NCBI GenBank assembly: GCA_903927415.1
Contig: CAIYMZ010000013.1
Coordinates: forward strand, 1 to 7,239
Reading direction: 5' to 3'
Length of the DNA: 7,239 nucleotides
DNA from: an uncultured Alphaproteobacteria bacterium
GTDB taxonomy: Bacteria; Pseudomonadota; Alphaproteobacteria; Rickettsiales; UBA1997
Shown here: piece by piece, positions 4,856 through 7,239 of the stretch
How positions within the stretch are numbered: the first letter of the stretch is position 1
Layout: each line of letters opens with the position of its first letter
The notes under the pieces: generated by a model
The model's input: the letters and a program-made list of their open reading frames with translations, nothing else
What the model was told of the DNA's origin: nothing
The model's database searches: none
Position numbers and translations under genes: made by a program

Positions 4856-6472
4856 ATCAGGATCAGCCCCAGCCGCCAATAATTTCGCTACTATTTCCGG
4901 CTCTTCTTTTGCGCACGCTACTTGCAATGCTGTGAATTTTTTTTCACCGGATTCGAGATCAATTTTCGCGCCGCTCTGCAACAAAAAATCGACCAAATCT
5001 CCTCGTCCAAAAGAGCATGAAGCTTGCAACGGCGTCATTCCAAATAACATCGTCACGTCAATATCCGCGCCATATTTTTTCAAAAGTAAAATTGCTTCTG
5101 AATCAGCATCGTTAAGCAATTTTTTTGCCGCTAAAACGTCATTCAAAATTTTTGCGACTGGAGTAAAGCTAACATTCGACAAATTAGGATTCGCGCCATT
5201 CTCGAGTAAATATTCCAACATTTTCAAATCACGCGGTACAGCTTTTACCACTTGATGCAAAAGCGTATCCCCATTTTCATCTTTCTGATTTATGTCAGCG
5301 CCAGCTTTTAGCATTGCGTGAAGTGCATCTTTTTTTCCGTAAAAAAGAGCTGCGTGTGAAATTGGCTCTCCTTCGGAACCAGTTTGGCTCAAATCAGTTT
5401 TTGAATTTTTTAACAACGCATCCAGCGCATTTGATTTGTTGTGAAAAATAGCATGCCCTAAAGCCGTAACACCTCTTTCATTTTTTTGGTTTGGATTTCC
5501 GCCTCTTCGCAACAACTCTTCAACAAGCTCTGGATGATTGGCATCAACAGCAAAAATCAAAGCAGTGTTACCATCTGACAAACAACAATTTGGATTAACT
5601 CCAGCATCTAAATAAAAACCGCAATAAGGCTTGTGACCAGAAAAAACAGGAAGCTTGGCAGCTCTATCCAGCTCAAGGATGAAGGCCTCTTCCTTATATT
5701 TTAAAATTAATTCTGGAGTCAGCTTTGCTTGATATTCTTGCGATATTTCTTTTCGATCTTCTGCAGGAATTTCAGAAACTTCTGCGGAATAAAAATCCAA
5801 AAAATTTTCTATTTCTTGCTGCAAAAATTCACGAATTTTTTCGTCAGTTAAATCTTCCGCACTCTTTGGTTTTGGCGCGCTATGCTTGTGAATTTTTATA
5901 ACATCATCTTTGCGAGTAAGAAATTTTATTGTTTCCGGCGAGTTAATTATTCCATCCAAAAATAATCTTACTTCGTCCGTTTCTTTGTAGGTTCGTTCTA
6001 TCTGCTCAACAGACATCGAAGCTAATGTTGAGAAGTGTCCGGCATGGATGATGAGATTGTTATTTCTCGGTAAATTTTGATATAAAAGAGAGTTTCTGGT
6101 TAGTCGCATATCATCAGACTCCGCCGCTTTTCCAATTCCTTTTCCGGCTTCACAAGTAAAGATTTCGAGAAGTAATTTTTTTCCTTCCAGCGTTTCTTGC
6201 GACAACTCCATCGGATGAATTTCTTTACCAAGATCAAGCTGGCCTTCACTTCCGTGAGCATTCACAACAACTTTTACAAAATCTCGATCCGCCAGTTCAG
6301 ATGTGATTTTTGCCTTTAGAATTATTAAATCTTCCGGTGCTGAAACGCTTTTAAAATCAATTGCCACAACATCCGGCGCGTGACTCAATCTTTTTTCTTC
6401 CTCAATTTTTCTTTGAACCGCAAACAGATAAATTTCGTTACCAGCAGATACAATTACTGATTTTTTTGTCAT
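4814..6472 (-). CDS. Ankyrin-repeat protein with a putative caspase-like N-terminal domain; 3' end frameshifted
   Basis: This frame gives 552 residues. Residues 1 to about 195 look like an alpha/beta domain with a clan CD signature: a hydrophobic strand ending in His-Gly (VKVVVNAHGS, H73) and a second strand ending in Cys (KLLLEIFTCEAG, C107), as in C80, CHAT or caspase-type peptidases. This is inferred from pattern alone. A charged linker with predicted helices (about 205-270) follows. Seven ankyrin repeats span about 300-541, with typical endings such as GGNPNQKN, GADINQKD, GANPNLSN and GADPDKK. The frame then breaks at nine A and ends after eleven unrelated residues (CRRKISSNDS preceded by K), with the eighth repeat in the next frame. 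There is no signal peptide or membrane segment. It starts 19 bases after queH without a Shine-Dalgarno, so it may be co-transcribed. Substrate or host target is unknown. Confidence 0.85.
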   Translation of the reverse strand: MTKKSVIVSAGNEIYLFAVQRKIEEEKRLSHAPDVVAIDFKSVSAPEDLIILKAKITSELADRDFVKVVVNAHGSEGQLDLGKEIHPMELSQETLEGKKLLLEIFTCEAGKGIGKAAESDDMRLTRNSLLYQNLPRNNNLIIHAGHFSTLASMSVEQIERTYKETDEVRLFLDGIINSPETIKFLTRKDDVIKIHKHSAPKPKSAEDLTDEKIREFLQQEIENFLDFYSAEVSEIPAEDRKEISQEYQAKLTPELILKYKEEAFILELDRAAKLPVFSGHKPYCGFYLDAGVNPNCCLSDGNTALIFAVDANHPELVEELLRRGGNPNQKNERGVTALGHAIFHNKSNALDALLKNSKTDLSQTGSEGEPISHAALFYGKKDALHAMLKAGADINQKDENGDTLLHQVVKAVPRDLKMLEYLLENGANPNLSNVSFTPVAKILNDVLAAKKLLNDADSEAILLLKKYGADIDVTMLFGMTPLQASCSFGRGDLVDFLLQSGAKIDLESGEKKFTALQVACAKEEPEIVAKLLAAGADPDKKKCRRKISSNDS

Positions 6473-6491
6473 AAATTATTTTGTTTTTCGG

Positions 6492-7148
6492 TTAATTTTT
6501 TTTGATCCCCATCTCCCGATAAAACTCTTCCCCAATTTTGATTTCTTCGCGACCGTTTTTCACCCGCCACTCATTGCTGTCCCTCAAGCTGTAAATACAG
6601 CCGCAATATTCCTGCTTGTAAAACTCCTCGCGCTTGGCGATTTCGTACATTCGCGCAGCGCCGCCGGCTTTGCGCCAATTGTAAGTCCAGTAGGAAATTC
6701 CTTCGTAATTTTTTGCGGCGCGAATTCCGCAATCGTTGATTTGATCCATATTTTTCCAGCGCGAAATGCCGAGTGAGCTGGTGATAATTTTGAAATTATT
6801 CTCGGCGGCGTAAAGCGCGGTGCGTTCGAAGCGCATGTCGAAACACTTGGTACAGCGGGCTCCACGCTCAGGTTCACGTTCCAAACCTTTGGCGCGCGCG
6901 AACCAATTTTGTACGTCGTAATCAGCGTCGACAAAAGGGATTTCGAGTTTTTCTGCAAAGCGAATATTTTCTTCTTTGCGAATTTCATATTCTTTTTTTG
7001 GATGAATATTTGGGTTGTAGAAAAAAATCGTGACGTCGATTCCAGAAATTTTCATCCTCTCCATCAAGTCTCCAGCGCAAGGTGCACAGCAGCTATGCAT
7101 GAGGACGCGATTGTCGGTGGCGCTGGAGGGAAGTTTAAGTTCAAACAT
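6492..7148 (-). CDS. queH: Epoxyqueuosine reductase QueH (DUF208 family)
   Basis: This enzyme reduces epoxyqueuosine to queuosine at position 34 of GUN-decoding tRNAs, the last step of queuosine synthesis, and is a non-homologous replacement for cobalamin-dependent QueG. All family cysteine motifs are present: SCCAPC near the N-terminus (C20, C21, C24), ARCTKCF (C99, C102) and YCGCIYS (C182, C184), which serve the Fe-S/metal centre and redox chemistry. Also seen are FFYNPNIHP (42-50) and the TSSLGISRWK segment (123-132). With the ATG at 7146-7148 the protein has 218 residues, normal for the family. The frame stays open to a TTG at 7199, but that adds 17 hydrophobic residues without homology and no better ribosome site. 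It is first of a pair with the ankyrin gene, 19 bases downstream. Confidence 0.93.
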   Translation of the reverse strand: MFELKLPSSATDNRVLMHSCCAPCAGDLMERMKISGIDVTIFFYNPNIHPKKEYEIRKEENIRFAEKLEIPFVDADYDVQNWFARAKGLEREPERGARCTKCFDMRFERTALYAAENNFKIITSSLGISRWKNMDQINDCGIRAAKNYEGISYWTYNWRKAGGAARMYEIAKREEFYKQEYCGCIYSLRDSNEWRVKNGREEIKIGEEFYREMGIKKN

Positions 7149-7239
7149 GAAATTTGTAAAAAATATTTCAAAAACTGAATTACAGGATGTTATCCACAAG
7201 ACTAAACAAAATGCGAGATGGACCCCGTCATAAGGGCGG

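Noticed and set aside
7149..7199. Longer queH start at the TTG (7197-7199)
   Set aside because: It would add 17 residues with no family similarity and no better ribosome site than the ATG at 7146-7148.
7219..7230. 12-bp match tggaccccgtca shared with the end of mtaB (1973-1984, opposite strand)
   Set aside because: A 12-bp match is expected by chance in a window of this size, and it does not extend on either side.

Overview
The window looks like chromosomal DNA of an AT-rich Gram-negative bacterium, most likely an alphaproteobacterium, possibly a host-associated lineage such as Rickettsiales or Holosporales. The grounds are an alphaproteobacterial-style MtaB, a DolP-like double-BON lipoprotein, QueH in place of QueG, an ankyrin protein with a caspase-like N-terminus, and several short palindromic repeats, one lying in frame inside a gene. 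This placement is inferred from reading the sequence; no search was run.

Layout: every protein gene is on the minus strand, so transcription runs from high to low coordinates. At the right end are queH (6492-7148) and, 19 bases after it, an ankyrin-repeat gene (4814-6472) whose frame breaks at a run of nine A just before its last repeat; the lost frame continues to 4690. Next comes a region of about 390 bases without protein genes, full of repeats: an 18-bp tandem array, a near-perfect 29-bp inverted repeat, a second small palindrome, and a 20-bp copy of a tRNA 3' end. A plus-strand tRNA-Gly(GCC) at 4223-4297 with its own terminator lies beside this region. Left of the tRNA is a second repeat patch, then a tight cluster: double-BON lipoprotein, mtaB (8-base overlap) and a GNAT acetyltransferase (6-base gap). 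A CDP-glycerol-glycerophosphotransferase-like gene follows at 126-1346. The first 18 codons of another minus-strand gene run off the left edge.

Functionally, two genes modify tRNA: mtaB adds the methylthio group at A37, and queH completes queuosine at position 34. A tRNA gene lies between them, but nothing shows that the three are linked in function. The lipoprotein and the transferase-like protein point to the cell envelope. The most unusual gene is the ankyrin protein. Its N-terminus shows a strand-His-Gly and strand-Cys pattern like clan CD (caspase-like) peptidases, which suggests an effector or a regulated protease. Its frameshift may be decay, a sequencing error, or transcriptional slippage.
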